This document shows, one piece after another, positions 18,544 to 27,794 of a DNA stretch of 64,000 bases. The notes beneath the pieces are model-generated. The model worked only from the letters and a program-made list of their open reading frames with translations. It was not told the DNA's origin and made no database searches. The stretch lies in the NCBI RefSeq assembly GCF_029916425.1, contig NZ_JAHAVQ010000004.1, positions 124,001 through 188,000 of the forward strand, given 5' to 3'. Numbering within the stretch: the stretch's first letter is position 1; each line of letters begins with the position of its first letter. The DNA comes from Liquorilactobacillus sicerae (GTDB taxonomy: Bacteria > Bacillota > Bacilli > Lactobacillales > Lactobacillaceae). A program made the position numbers and the translations under genes.

Positions 18544-21500
18544 ATGAAACTCAAGTCACTAACATTGAATGGCTTTAAATCTTTTGCTGAAAAAACTATG
18601 ATTGAATTTCGTCCTGGTTTGACAGCAATCGTTGGTCCCAACGGCAGTGGCAAAAGCAATTTGATTGAAGCAATTAGGTGGGTTCTAGGTGAGCAATCAG
18701 CTAAAAGTTTGCGTGGTTCAAAGATGCCCGATGTGATTTTTGCTGGTTCCACTAAACAGCAGGCGTTAAATCGGGCAGAAGTTGAATTACTTCTGGATAA
18801 CAGCGACCATTTTTTGCCATTAGAAAGTACAGAAATTGCGATTGATCGTCGAATTTATCGAAATGGTGAAAGTGAATATTTGCTAAATGGCAAAAATGTT
18901 AGGTTGAAGGATATTACAGATTTATTGTTAGACACCGGCTTGGGCAGGGATTCTTTTTCAATTATTTCTCAAGGAAAAGTTGAACAGATCTTTAGCAGCA
19001 AACCAGAGGAACGTCGTCAGATCATTGAAGAAGCTGCTGGAATTTTAAAATATAAGCAGGAGCGAACGAGTGCTCAAAATAAATTAGCTGAGACTGAGGA
19101 CCATTTGCTGCGAGTTGCAGATATTATCAGTGAATTAGCAACGCAGCGTGAACCACTTAAAGAACAAGCAAGTTTGGCTCATGATTATTTAGAGCAAAAA
19201 AATCAATTAGCTTTTTATGATCGCAGCCGCCTTGTTTATGAACTGGAGCAAGCCACCAGCCAACAAACTGTTAGTAAACAACAACAAATTAGTGCCAAAA
19301 AATCAGTTGCAGCATGTCAGCAAGATAAGCGGCTTCTGGCGCAAAAAAAGGATCAGTTGCAGTTTCAACAGGAAAAACAATTGGCACTGATCGATCAGTT
19401 GCAAAGTGAATTGATGCAGACGGTTAAACAAAAAGAACGTTTAATTGGCCAACAACACCTTTCACAACAAGCAGCGGACTATCAGAAACAACAAAAACGT
19501 GAATTAGAACAACAAATTGCAGCAGCCAAACAAGCTCAGACAGATTTAAAGCAAGAGTTAAACAGCTTGCAGCAGCAGTCGGAAATCCATTCGCATAATT
19601 TAATGGCAACGCAAAGTCAAATTAAAAGCTTTCAACAGCAATTAACCTTGAGTGCCAATGATCTGCAAGATAAGGTTGAGGAGTTACGCGGACAGATTAT
19701 TGATAAAATGCAGCAGCAAGCATCATTGAATAATCAAAGCCATTATTTAAAAAAAGAGATTCAGCGTCAAGATTTGCAACAAGCTGCTTTAACTAAGAAG
19801 CTGGCTCAACTCCAACAGCAACAAGCAGCTAAGAGTATAGCCAACCAGCAGGTCACTGAACAATTAGCATCAAGTCAAAAAAGTCTGCATGAACTAAGCA
19901 ATGGTGCCACAGATTTGCAAAAGCAAAAAACGGAACTTGAGCAAAAAATTTCTGATCAGCGTGAACAATGGTATCAGGCGGCCGGCATTTATCAGCAGAC
20001 TAAGGCCAAATATGAGAACCTAAAAGAATTGACCCAAGGATATAATAATTATTATCATGGTGTTAAGGAGATTCTCTTAGCTAAAAAGCAGCTGACAGGG
20101 ATTATTGGCTCAATAGCTGAATTGCTCACGGTTCCCGAACAATTAGCACCAGCAATTGAAACGGTTTTAGCCAGTCAACTGCAAAATGTTGTTGTCAGTG
20201 ATGAGCAAGCTGCAAAAAGTGCAATCAGTTTTTTAAAGCAGCATCATTATGGTCGAGTAACGTTTTTGCCGCAGACGTCGATCAAAGGTCGCCAATTACG
20301 CCCTGATTTGAGACAGAAATTGGCAAATTTGCCGGGAGTGATTGGGATCGCCAGCAATTTGGTCACAATCTCAGCTGCTAATCAAGCTATCTTGGAATAT
20401 CTTTTAGGGACCACAGTCATCGTCAAAAAAATTGACGATGCGATTGCTGTTGCTCGCAGTCTGAATTATAGTTGTCGGATTGTTTCTCTAGAAGGAGACG
20501 TAATCAATGCTAGCGGTGCAATCTCTGGCGGATCACGGCGCAAGACAAGCGGCCTTTTATTTCAACGCCAGCAGTTAGCTAAATTAATAACCGCATTAAA
20601 AGAAATGAAAGTTAAACTAGCGAAGTTAGAACAGACTGGAGTGGAAACTAAACAACAGCAGCAGCAAGTGGAAAAATCAGTTGCCGCGGCTCAAACAGCA
20701 GTCGCGGCGAAACGTGATGAAGTTCAAAAGCTGTCAGCTAAATACCAACTTATAAAAAATGAAGAGCACCATTTAATAGAGCAGCTGGCAGCCCAAAAAT
20801 TTGAAGTCCAACAAAATAATTTAGCTAACAGCAATTTTGCTGCCAGTCAGCAACAAGTTGCTAAACAGCGGGAGCAAGTTGCTGAAGAATTAGCCGAATT
20901 AAAACAAAATTTTGCTGCCTCGCAAGCTGCCTTGGCTAATTTTTCAGCTAGTCGGCGTAAGCAAGAGCAGAAACTAGCCGAATTGCAACAGCAAGCTGCC
21001 GTCAGCAAGGCACAAGAGCAAAATCTTCAGCAACAGGTTACTAGTTTAACAGCCAGATTTGCAAAACTATCAACGGAAGTCAAAACCAAGATGGCTGCTC
21101 TGACTGAGTTGAGTCAACCTCAAAAGCTTCAACAACAGCAGCAGCTTGACTTAAATTTAAAGCAGCTAGTTCAAAAGCAGCATGAATTAGAAGCAAAACT
21201 GTTACAAGAAAAACAAGTTCGCCAACAGTTGCAAACACAGTTAACAACGGTACAAGCAAACTTGAATCGGCAAACAGAATTATTGCAGTTGCAACAGCAG
21301 CAATTGCAGCAAGTCGATTTGAAAGCTCAAGCAATCACTGACCAACTTGATCAGAATTTGACTGACCTGAGCCAAAAGTATCAGCTGACTTTTGAAGCTG
21401 CTCAGCAAATGAAACGGGAAACGGATTTTAAAGTGATTCAGCGACAGTTGAAGCTTTTACAGCGTGGGATCAGAGAATTAGGAAATGTTAACCTAGGTGC

Positions 21501-22071
21501 AATTGATGAATATCAACGAGTCGATCAACGTTATCAGTTTTTGGAGACTCAAAAAGCAGATTTGCTAAAAGCTAAAGCTCAGCTGCAAGAGAGTATGGCA
21601 GAGATCGATCAGCAGGTCAAGCAGCGCTTTAATAAGACCTTTACTCAAACAGCTGCGGCTTTTGCTAAAATTTTTCCAGAAATGTTTGGTGGTGGACAAG
21701 CTAGCTTAAAGTTAACTGATCCAGCTGATCTTTTGCAAACAGGGGTGGAAATTATGGCTCAGCCGCCGGGAAAAAAGCTGCAGCGTTTAAGTTTACTTTC
21801 TGGTGGTGAAAAGGCACTGACAGCAATTGTTTTGCTATTTGCAATCTTAAAAGTCCGGCCAGTACCATTTGTAATTCTAGATGAGGCAGAAGCAGCTTTA
21901 GATGATGCTAATGTTGAACGCTACTCAAAATATTTGAAAAGGTTTTGTCAACAGACACAATTTATCGTGATTACGCATCGGAAGGTTACTATGGATTATG
22001 CTGATGTACTTTACGGCGTAACGATGCAAAAATCTGGAATCTCAAAAATGGTTTCGGTCGCTTTGACCTGA
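18544..22071 (+). CDS. smc: Chromosome partition protein Smc
   Basis: ATPase of the condensin complex with ScpA and ScpB; loads at parS-ParB and aligns chromosome arms. The 1175 residues show the N-terminal Walker A GPNGSGKSN at 31-39, two long coiled-coil arms, a central hinge at about 500-660, and the C-terminal signature LLSGGEKALTA with Walker B VILDEAEAALDD. The coils are unusually rich in glutamine, with several runs of four or five Q. The length is normal. It lies between rnc and ftsY. Confidence 0.97.
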   Translation: MKLKSLTLNGFKSFAEKTMIEFRPGLTAIVGPNGSGKSNLIEAIRWVLGEQSAKSLRGSKMPDVIFAGSTKQQALNRAEVELLLDNSDHFLPLESTEIAIDRRIYRNGESEYLLNGKNVRLKDITDLLLDTGLGRDSFSIISQGKVEQIFSSKPEERRQIIEEAAGILKYKQERTSAQNKLAETEDHLLRVADIISELATQREPLKEQASLAHDYLEQKNQLAFYDRSRLVYELEQATSQQTVSKQQQISAKKSVAACQQDKRLLAQKKDQLQFQQEKQLALIDQLQSELMQTVKQKERLIGQQHLSQQAADYQKQQKRELEQQIAAAKQAQTDLKQELNSLQQQSEIHSHNLMATQSQIKSFQQQLTLSANDLQDKVEELRGQIIDKMQQQASLNNQSHYLKKEIQRQDLQQAALTKKLAQLQQQQAAKSIANQQVTEQLASSQKSLHELSNGATDLQKQKTELEQKISDQREQWYQAAGIYQQTKAKYENLKELTQGYNNYYHGVKEILLAKKQLTGIIGSIAELLTVPEQLAPAIETVLASQLQNVVVSDEQAAKSAISFLKQHHYGRVTFLPQTSIKGRQLRPDLRQKLANLPGVIGIASNLVTISAANQAILEYLLGTTVIVKKIDDAIAVARSLNYSCRIVSLEGDVINASGAISGGSRRKTSGLLFQRQQLAKLITALKEMKVKLAKLEQTGVETKQQQQQVEKSVAAAQTAVAAKRDEVQKLSAKYQLIKNEEHHLIEQLAAQKFEVQQNNLANSNFAASQQQVAKQREQVAEELAELKQNFAASQAALANFSASRRKQEQKLAELQQQAAVSKAQEQNLQQQVTSLTARFAKLSTEVKTKMAALTELSQPQKLQQQQQLDLNLKQLVQKQHELEAKLLQEKQVRQQLQTQLTTVQANLNRQTELLQLQQQQLQQVDLKAQAITDQLDQNLTDLSQKYQLTFEAAQQMKRETDFKVIQRQLKLLQRGIRELGNVNLGAIDEYQRVDQRYQFLETQKADLLKAKAQLQESMAEIDQQVKQRFNKTFTQTAAAFAKIFPEMFGGGQASLKLTDPADLLQTGVEIMAQPPGKKLQRLSLLSGGEKALTAIVLLFAILKVRPVPFVILDEAEAALDDANVERYSKYLKRFCQQTQFIVITHRKVTMDYADVLYGVTMQKSGISKMVSVALT

Positions 22072-22089
22072 CAAAAAGGAGGATTTTAA

Positions 22090-23097
22090 ATGGGTTTTTT
22101 TGAAAAGATCAAACAGGCTTTTAGCGGTGATCAGCAGCCTAAAGAGGATGCTGAAACCCAAAAATATGATCAAAGTCTTGAAAAATCAAGAAATACTTTT
22201 GGTGCTAAATTAAATAGCTTATTAGCAAATTTTCGAAGTGTTGACGAAGATTTTTTCGATGATTTGGAAGAAACTTTGATCGAAGCAGATGTTGGTTTTG
22301 AAACAGCTGTTAAAATTAGTGATGAACTCAAACAAGAGGTTAAATTAAAAAATGCTAAAACCACTCAGGAAGTTGCAGAGACAATTATTCAAAAATTGAT
22401 TAATCTTTATGAACAAGAAGGTCAAGGCGAAGACAATCAGTTGCACTACGCTCAAGCTGGACCAACCATTTTTTTGTTTGTTGGAGTCAATGGTGTCGGT
22501 AAAACAACTACAATCGGCAAGTTAGCTTTCCGTTTAAAAAAAGAAGGCAAGAAAGTCTTACTAGCTGCCGGAGATACTTTTCGAGCAGGAGCAATTGAAC
22601 AATTGGCGGAATGGGGCAAAAAGGTTGGCGTTTCAGTTGTCCAAAAACCGGCTAAAAGTGATCCAGCAGCAGTTGTGTATGATGCTGTCAAAAAAGCTCA
22701 AAAAGAAAATTATGATGTGTTATTGGTCGATACAGCTGGTAGATTACAAAATAAGGTCAATTTAATGCGAGAATTAGCAAAGATTTCACGAGTGATCACT
22801 CGTGAAATACCAGCGGCACCACAGGAAGTTCTACTGGCGCTGGATGCTACTACTGGGCAAAATGCTTTAAGCCAGGCTAAGCAGTTTAAAGCAACTACAC
22901 CTTTGACGGGAATTATTTTGACTAAGCTTGACGGTACAGCTCGTGGTGGGATCGTCTTAGCGATCCGTAATGAATTGCACTTACCAGTCAAATTGGTAGG
23001 GTTGGGTGAAAAAATGAATGATTTACAGGACTTTGATCCGGAAAAATTTGCCGCTGGTTTATTCGGTCAATTATTAGCTAAGAATTACGATGCCTGA
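22090..23097 (+). CDS. ftsY: Signal recognition particle receptor FtsY
   Basis: Membrane-associated GTPase that docks the SRP-ribosome complex at SecYEG. The 335-residue protein has a short charged N-terminus, the helical N domain, and the G domain with GVNGVGKTTTIGKLA, GDTFRAGAIEQL, DTAGR and TKLDGTARGG. The acidic A domain is nearly absent, as in most Gram-positives. A strong GGAGG lies before the ATG. It shares an operon with ylxM and ffh, the other SRP genes. Confidence 0.97.
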   Translation: MGFFEKIKQAFSGDQQPKEDAETQKYDQSLEKSRNTFGAKLNSLLANFRSVDEDFFDDLEETLIEADVGFETAVKISDELKQEVKLKNAKTTQEVAETIIQKLINLYEQEGQGEDNQLHYAQAGPTIFLFVGVNGVGKTTTIGKLAFRLKKEGKKVLLAAGDTFRAGAIEQLAEWGKKVGVSVVQKPAKSDPAAVVYDAVKKAQKENYDVLLVDTAGRLQNKVNLMRELAKISRVITREIPAAPQEVLLALDATTGQNALSQAKQFKATTPLTGIILTKLDGTARGGIVLAIRNELHLPVKLVGLGEKMNDLQDFDPEKFAAGLFGQLLAKNYDA

Positions 23098-23133
23098 GAA
23101 TAGAAAATAAGCAATTAAGGAAGCAGGTCGACG

Positions 23134-23472
23134 ATGACAATTGAAAAAACAAATCGAGTCAATGGATTGCTTGATTTTTATGAACCATTGCTGACAGAAA
23201 AACAAATAGTTTATATTGTCTTGTATTATCGCGATGACCTTTCGTTAGGTGAAATTGCGGAAAACTATCACGTCTCACGGCAAGCAGTTTATGATAATAT
23301 AAAAAGGACCGAACTGATCCTAGAAAAATATGAGGAAAAGTTGCATTTATTTCAGCAATATCAAAGCTTAAATCTGAAATTAGATGAATTGAAAGCTTAT
23401 GTCCAGCAGCATTATCGAACTGATGGTGAATTGCTGACTTTGGTTGATCAGTTAGAAAACATGGAAGAATAG
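23134..23472 (+). CDS. ylxM: YlxM family helix-turn-helix protein (putative SRP accessory protein)
   Basis: A 112-residue protein with a sigma-70 region 4-like helix-turn-helix: [27 protein letters not shown]. It always lies beside ffh in Firmicutes. In streptococci YlxM modulates SRP assembly rather than transcription; here that role is inferred from family and position. It ends 13 bases before the ffh start. Confidence 0.92.
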   Translation: MTIEKTNRVNGLLDFYEPLLTEKQIVYIVLYYRDDLSLGEIAENYHVSRQAVYDNIKRTELILEKYEEKLHLFQQYQSLNLKLDELKAYVQQHYRTDGELLTLVDQLENMEE

Positions 23473-23485
23473 GATAGGTGATTTG

Positions 23486-24922
23486 ATGGCATTTGAAGGA
23501 TTGACTGAACGTTTACAAAATGCGATCGGAAAATTAAAGCGTAAAGGCAAAGTCAGTGAAGCCGATGTTAGAGAAGTTATGCGAGAAATTCGCTTGGCGC
23601 TGTTAGAAGCCGATGTCAATTTTAAAGTCGTTAAAGATTTTGTCAAAAATGTTCGTGAAAAAGCAGTTGGTGCCAAAGTTTTGGAAAGTTTAACGCCAGC
23701 CCAGCAGATTGTCAAGATCGTTAATGATGAGTTGACAGCAGTTATGGGACAAGAAGCCGTTCCTTTAAATAAATCAGCGAAGATTCCGACGATCATTATG
23801 ATGGTTGGATTGCAAGGAGCTGGTAAAACTACCACGTTAGCCAAATTGGCACTTAAGCTAAAAACGGAAGAAAATGCGCGGCCATTGATGATTGCCGGAG
23901 ATATTTATCGACCAGCTGCGATCGATCAATTGCAGTCACTAGGACAACAAATTGAGGTCCCTGTTTTTTCGTTAGGAACTGAAATTTCTCCAGTCGAAAT
24001 TGTTCGCCAAGGATTGGCTTTAGCGGCCGAAAAAAAGAATGATTATGTTTTAATTGATACCGCTGGTCGTTTGCAAATCGATGAAAAGCTGATGGCAGAG
24101 TTAGCACAAATTAAAGCACTGGCACAACCAGATGAAATTTTGCTGACAGTTGATGCGATGACCGGGCAAAATGCGGTTGAAGTTGCTAAGGGCTTTAACG
24201 AACAATTAGACGTCACTGGAGTAGCTTTGACCAAACTTGATGGTGATACCCGTGGTGGGGCCGCTTTGTCAATTCGCGCGGTGACTGGTAAGCCAATTAA
24301 GTTTATTGGTCAAGGCGAAAAAATGACCGATCTGGATGTTTTTCATCCAGATCGCATGGCTTCACGGATCTTGGGTATGGGTGATATGCTGACTTTGATT
24401 GAAAAAGCTCAGCAAGATTTTGATGAGAAAAAAGCGGTTGAAATGCAAGAAAAAATGCGTGAAAACAGCTTTGACTTTAATGATTTTCTGGATCAAATGG
24501 AACAAGTGCAAAAAATGGGACCAATGGATGATCTTATCAAAATGATTCCTGGGTTAGCCAGCAACCCGGCATTGAAAAACTTTCAGATTGATGAAAAACA
24601 AATTACTCATATCAAAGCAATCGTTTTGTCAATGACCCCACAGGAAAGAGAAGAACCTGATGTTTTAAACCCAAGCCGCCGCCGGCGAATAGCTGCTGGT
24701 TCGGGCCGTCCGGTTCAAGAGGTCAACCGGATGATCAAACAATTCAATCAGATGAAAAAAATGATGAGCAATTTTAGCAAGGGCAACTTTAACGGGATGG
24801 AGAATTTGCTCGGCAATGGTTTGTCTGGCAAAATGGCTAAAATGTCGTTAAATTCAATGGCGAGAAAAGCTAAAAAACGCAAAGTTAAACGACTTAAAAA
24901 ATTGCGCAAGCGAAGAAAATAA
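23486..24922 (+). CDS. ffh: Signal recognition particle protein Ffh
   Basis: GTPase subunit of SRP; binds 4.5S/6S RNA and hydrophobic signal sequences. The 478 residues comprise the N domain, G domain (GLQGAGKTTTLAKLA, GDIYRPAAIDQL, DTAGRLQ, TKLDGDTRGG) and a methionine-rich M domain with the RNA-binding SRRRRIAAGSG segment. The basic C-terminus KKRKVKRLKKLRKRRK is typical. ATG 23486 is chosen over the adjacent TTG 23483. It is last in the SRP block; rpsP follows with its own promoter. Confidence 0.97.
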   Translation: MAFEGLTERLQNAIGKLKRKGKVSEADVREVMREIRLALLEADVNFKVVKDFVKNVREKAVGAKVLESLTPAQQIVKIVNDELTAVMGQEAVPLNKSAKIPTIIMMVGLQGAGKTTTLAKLALKLKTEENARPLMIAGDIYRPAAIDQLQSLGQQIEVPVFSLGTEISPVEIVRQGLALAAEKKNDYVLIDTAGRLQIDEKLMAELAQIKALAQPDEILLTVDAMTGQNAVEVAKGFNEQLDVTGVALTKLDGDTRGGAALSIRAVTGKPIKFIGQGEKMTDLDVFHPDRMASRILGMGDMLTLIEKAQQDFDEKKAVEMQEKMRENSFDFNDFLDQMEQVQKMGPMDDLIKMIPGLASNPALKNFQIDEKQITHIKAIVLSMTPQEREEPDVLNPSRRRRIAAGSGRPVQEVNRMIKQFNQMKKMMSNFSKGNFNGMENLLGNGLSGKMAKMSLNSMARKAKKRKVKRLKKLRKRRK

Positions 24923-24950
24923 AAAAATTATCACTGTCAAGAATTTATAC

Positions 24951-24979
24951 TTTACAGCAGAGAGTTTTATTGGTATATT
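24951..24979 (+). promoter_or_regulatory. Internal promoter for rpsP
   Basis: TTTACA at 24951-24956, a 17-base spacer and TATATT at 24974-24979, about 40 bases before rpsP. It gives the ribosomal gene a source of transcription independent of the upstream SRP genes. Confidence 0.65.
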
Positions 24980-25016
24980 ATTAAGCGTGGATAAACAATT
25001 TAGGAGGTGTTGATCA

Positions 25017-25292
25017 ATGTCAGTAAAAATTCGTTTGAAGCGAATGGGTTCTAAGAAACGTCCTTTCTACCGGATCGTAGTTGCAGATTCACGTTCACCA
25101 CGTGATGGTCGTTTCATTGAAACTGTTGGAACATACAACCCATTAACTCAACCAGAATTGGTTACTCTTAAGGAAGAAAAAATTTTGAATTGGCTGCAAA
25201 ATGGTGCCCAGCCTTCAGATACTGTTCGAAATATTTTATCAAAACATGGTATTATGAAAAAATTCCATGAAACACGTTTTGCTAAGAAATAG
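25017..25292 (+). CDS. rpsP: 30S ribosomal protein S16
   Basis: Component of the small ribosomal subunit. The 91-residue protein contains the family signature [20 protein letters not shown] followed by the [11 protein letters not shown] segment. AGGAGGTG precedes the ATG. It heads the conserved rpsP-khpA-rimM-trmD-rplS block, which combines ribosome assembly and tRNA modification. Confidence 0.98.
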   Translation: MSVKIRLKRMGSKKRPFYRIVVADSRSPRDGRFIETVGTYNPLTQPELVTLKEEKILNWLQNGAQPSDTVRNILSKHGIMKKFHETRFAKK

Positions 25293-25303
25293 GATCTGAT
25301 AAA

Positions 25304-25567
25304 ATGGATGATGAATCAAGAATTGAAAAACTGATTCGGTTATTAGTTAGTCCATTGGTCACTGAGCCAAAAAAGATAGAAGTCAGTTGTCAGCAGAAAG
25401 ATGGAGTATTTGAGTGTTGCTTACGCTTGGCTGCTGCTGATGTTGGTAGAGTGATTGGCCGGCAAGGTAAGGTTATTAGCGCTTTGAGAATTATAGTCAA
25501 TAGCTTAAAACTTTCGCACCATCAGCTGGTTAGATTAGATATTCAAGGTGATAAAAAGCTCTCATAA
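25304..25567 (+). CDS. khpA: KH-domain RNA-binding protein KhpA
   Basis: Small RNA-binding protein which with KhpB (Jag) influences cell elongation and division transcripts in streptococci and lactobacilli. The 87-residue protein has a single type II KH domain with the GxxG-type loop VIGRQGKVI. Its last codons overlap the upstream arm of a terminator-like hairpin, which could limit expression of rimM and trmD. Confidence 0.92.
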   Translation: MDDESRIEKLIRLLVSPLVTEPKKIEVSCQQKDGVFECCLRLAAADVGRVIGRQGKVISALRIIVNSLKLSHHQLVRLDIQGDKKLS

Positions 25568-25602
25568 TGAAACAGTAATGTTTTATTAGAGGGCTTTTTT
25601 AA
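25553..25602 (+). terminator. Terminator or attenuator between khpA and rimM
   Basis: AAAAAGCTCTCATAATGAAAC pairs imperfectly with the downstream GTTTTATTAGAGGGCTTTTTT around a short loop and ends in six T. The 5' arm includes the khpA stop. rimM begins only 13 bases later and shows no clear promoter, so partial read-through is likely. Confidence 0.65.
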
Positions 25603-25614
25603 GGGAGAAATAAT

Positions 25615-26127
25615 ATGAAATATTTTGCTGTTGGAAAAATCATTAATACGCATGGTATTCAAGGGGAAGTTAAAATTTTAGTAACAACTGACTTTGCCAT
25701 GCAAAGATTTCAACCCAATAATACTTTGTATGTCAAACAAAATGATCAATTGCAGCCACTCAAAATTAGAACTGCAAGAAGATTTAAACAATTTTATTTG
25801 CTGAGTTTTTTTGAGTATCCTGATTTAACGGCAGTTGAAAAATTAAAAAATTGTCAATTATTAGTTGAGGAAACTCAACAAACGGCATTAGCTGATGGGA
25901 GTTTTTACTATCATCAAATTATTGGTTTAACAGTAATTGATCAACAGGGCAAACAAATTGGCAAAATTAAGGAGATTTTAAGCCCAGGTGCGAATGATGT
26001 TTGGGTTGTCGAGCGGCCCGGTAAAAACGAATTGTTATTGCCAGCCATTAAACAAGTAATCAAAAAAATTGATTTAGATCAGCAACAAATTGAAGTCGAA
26101 ATGATTGATGGGTTAGATGAAGAATGA
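25615..26127 (+). CDS. rimM: Ribosome maturation factor RimM
   Basis: Assists folding of the 30S head domain and binds S19. The 170-residue protein has the N-terminal RimM barrel ([19 protein letters not shown]) and a C-terminal PRC barrel with [10 protein letters not shown] and [16 protein letters not shown]. The length is normal. A strong GGGAGAAA site precedes the ATG. It overlaps trmD by four bases (ATGA). Confidence 0.96.
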   Translation: MKYFAVGKIINTHGIQGEVKILVTTDFAMQRFQPNNTLYVKQNDQLQPLKIRTARRFKQFYLLSFFEYPDLTAVEKLKNCQLLVEETQQTALADGSFYYHQIIGLTVIDQQGKQIGKIKEILSPGANDVWVVERPGKNELLLPAIKQVIKKIDLDQQQIEVEMIDGLDEE

Positions 26128-26858
26128 AAATTAATATTTTAAGCTTATTTCCAGAAATGTTTACTGGTCCATTACATGAATCGATTATCGGCAAAGCAGT
26201 TGCGAAACAGTTGGTTACTTTTGAAATCGTCAATTATCGAGACTATACTCAGAGTCGGCAAAAGCATGTTGACGACTACCCATATGGTGGGGGTGCCGGA
26301 ATGTTATTGCAGGCTCAGCCAATTTTTTCAGCACTTGATGCATTGGTTGAAAAACAAAAAGATTTAGGCCGGATTATTTTACTTGATCCTGCGGGGAAAA
26401 GGTTTGACCAAAAAGTTGCTCAGAGTCTTTCTCATGAAGCCAGTTTAACCTTTATTTGCGGGCACTATGAAGGTTATGATGAACGGATTCGGTCACGTGT
26501 AACTGATGAGTTATCATTGGGGGATTTTGTTTTGACCGGCGGTGAGCTTGCAGCGATGACAATGATTGATGCTACTTTGCGGTTGATACCGGGAGTCTTG
26601 GGTAATACTGCTTCGGCACCTGATGATTCATTTACAACCGGTTTGCTTGAATATCCGCAATATACGCGGCCAGCAGAATACCGAGGATTAAAAGTTCCAG
26701 AAGTTCTGTTAAGTGGTAACCACCAAAAAATCGCCGAGTGGCGGCAAAAAGCAGCTTTGAAACGGACCTTTGAGCGGCGTCCGGATCTTTTAGCACAGTT
26801 GACCTTAAATGAACAGCAAAAGAGATGGTTGCGTGAATTTTCGATGCGAAAAGATTGA
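26124..26858 (+). CDS. trmD: tRNA (guanine-37 N1)-methyltransferase
   Basis: Methylates G37 next to the anticodon, preventing +1 frameshifting. The 244-residue SPOUT enzyme has the [12 protein letters not shown] segment, the trefoil-knot SAM site with [11 protein letters not shown] and [12 protein letters not shown], and the catalytic Asp in the ASAPDDSF loop region. It is translationally coupled to rimM. Its stop codon lies inside the -35 box of the rplS promoter. Confidence 0.97.
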   Translation: MKINILSLFPEMFTGPLHESIIGKAVAKQLVTFEIVNYRDYTQSRQKHVDDYPYGGGAGMLLQAQPIFSALDALVEKQKDLGRIILLDPAGKRFDQKVAQSLSHEASLTFICGHYEGYDERIRSRVTDELSLGDFVLTGGELAAMTMIDATLRLIPGVLGNTASAPDDSFTTGLLEYPQYTRPAEYRGLKVPEVLLSGNHQKIAEWRQKAALKRTFERRPDLLAQLTLNEQQKRWLREFSMRKD

Positions 26859-26883
26859 ATAATTGATTTTAGTATGCTAAAAT
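26855..26883 (+). promoter_or_regulatory. Promoter of rplS
   Basis: TTGAAT at 26855-26860, a 17-base spacer and TAAAAT at 26878-26883 with a TGC extended -10 element directly before it. It overlaps the trmD stop and would start transcription just before the leader hairpins. Confidence 0.7.
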
Positions 26884-26889
26884 AATAAT

Positions 26890-26957
26890 CGGCTTATGCC
26901 GCATTAACAGCATTCCGCTGCGACTGGACATGAATGCTGGCGAAAGGAAGAAAAAAG
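26890..26957 (+). promoter_or_regulatory. Candidate ribosomal protein L19 leader
   Basis: Between the promoter and rplS, CAGCATTC (26908-26915) pairs perfectly with GAATGCTG (26932-26939), enclosing a loop with CGCTGCGACTGGACAT. A small GGC-TTAT-GCC hairpin precedes it. Position and the GCATTCCGCTG / GGACATGAATGC sequence agree with what I recall of the L19 leader RNA of low-GC Gram-positives, which binds L19 and autoregulates. The match was not tested against a covariance model. Confidence 0.7.
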
Positions 26958-27308
26958 ATGAATTCATTGATTCAAAAGATTACAGCATCACAATTGAGAA
27001 GTGATATTCCAGACTTTCGTGCTGGAGATACAGTTCGGGTTTATGCACGAATTGTTGAGGGCAGTCGTGAAAGGGTCCAGTTATTTGAAGGCGTTGTGAT
27101 CAAGCGCCGCGGACAAGGAATTAGCGAGACATATACAGTACGTAAAATCAGTAGTGGTGTAGGTGTTGAAAGAACTTTTCCGCTGCATTCACCACGAGTA
27201 GATAAAATTGAAGTTATTCGTCATGGACGTGTTCGTCGGGCTAAACTTTATTACTTAAGAAGTTTACATGGTAAAGCAGCACGTATTCCAGAAAAACGCC
27301 GTAACTAA
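26958..27308 (+). CDS. rplS: 50S ribosomal protein L19
   Basis: Large-subunit protein at the interface with the small subunit. The 116-residue protein shows the conserved [16 protein letters not shown] and the C-terminal [20 protein letters not shown]. The ATG at 26958 follows GAAAGGAAG; an in-frame ATG at 26934 lies inside the leader hairpin and would add eight unconserved residues. It ends the rpsP-trmD block at a strong bidirectional terminator. Confidence 0.97.
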   Translation: MNSLIQKITASQLRSDIPDFRAGDTVRVYARIVEGSRERVQLFEGVVIKRRGQGISETYTVRKISSGVGVERTFPLHSPRVDKIEVIRHGRVRRAKLYYLRSLHGKAARIPEKRRN

Positions 27309-27310
27309 AA

Positions 27311-27355
27311 GAAAGAGTTCCAAAAGCTGGTCAAGCTTTTTGGAACTCTTTTTTA
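27311..27355. terminator. Bidirectional terminator between rplS and the ImmA-like gene
   Basis: AAAGAGTTCCAAAAGCT pairs with AGCTTTTTGGAACTCTTT (one bulge) with A and T tracts on both sides. It serves both convergent transcripts and marks the left edge of the accessory patch. Confidence 0.85.
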
Positions 27356-27358
27356 GAA

Positions 27359-27772
27359 TCAATTTTGCAAATCATGTAAAACTTCTTGAACTAGGTCGAG
27401 ACAACGGGTCGGGATGCCAAACTGTTCAATGAAACCCCAAGCATTCACTTTAGTTGGACCAAGATCATCTAGATAAAAAGGCAATAATAATTTAATAGCA
27501 CACTTATTGGTTTGCGCTTCAATTTGCAATAAATTAGTTTTACCAGTTTGGTATAACTCGTCATAATAAGGTTCATTATTAAAAAAATGCGCTAATTCAT
27601 GAGCTAATTGGAAGGTTAACTCTGTTTTTGGTGACCAATTTAAATTCATAATGATAACTCTTTTTTTGATCAAAGCCAGGGGTGGTGTATCATTGGCTAG
27701 CTGATCTGACCAAATTACGGTGATTTGCTGCTGCTGAGCAATCTTAAGCAAGGAAAGCTGAACTTGATTCAA
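27359..27772 (-). CDS. ImmA/IrrE family metallopeptidase
   Basis: A 137-residue putative zinc protease with the HEXXH motif HELAH at residues 58-62 and a downstream helix typical of the ImmA/IrrE (DUF955) family. In ICEBs1 and some phages such proteins cleave the partner XRE repressor after DNA damage or a cell-density signal, giving derepression. Here it lies 22 bases downstream of the XRE repressor gene in the same direction, so repressor cleavage is the natural inference. The start is TTG at 27772 after TTGGAGA. The C-terminal domain beyond about residue 75 is short. Confidence 0.88.
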   Translation of the reverse strand: MNQVQLSLLKIAQQQQITVIWSDQLANDTPPLALIKKRVIIMNLNWSPKTELTFQLAHELAHFFNNEPYYDELYQTGKTNLLQIEAQTNKCAIKLLLPFYLDDLGPTKVNAWGFIEQFGIPTRCLDLVQEVLHDLQN

Positions 27773-27794
27773 TCTTTATCTCCAAAATAGGTTT

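Noticed and set aside
23452..23844. 130-residue open frame on the minus strand over ffh
   Set aside because: It is a shadow of the conserved Ffh N and G domains, without its own ribosome site or recognisable motif.
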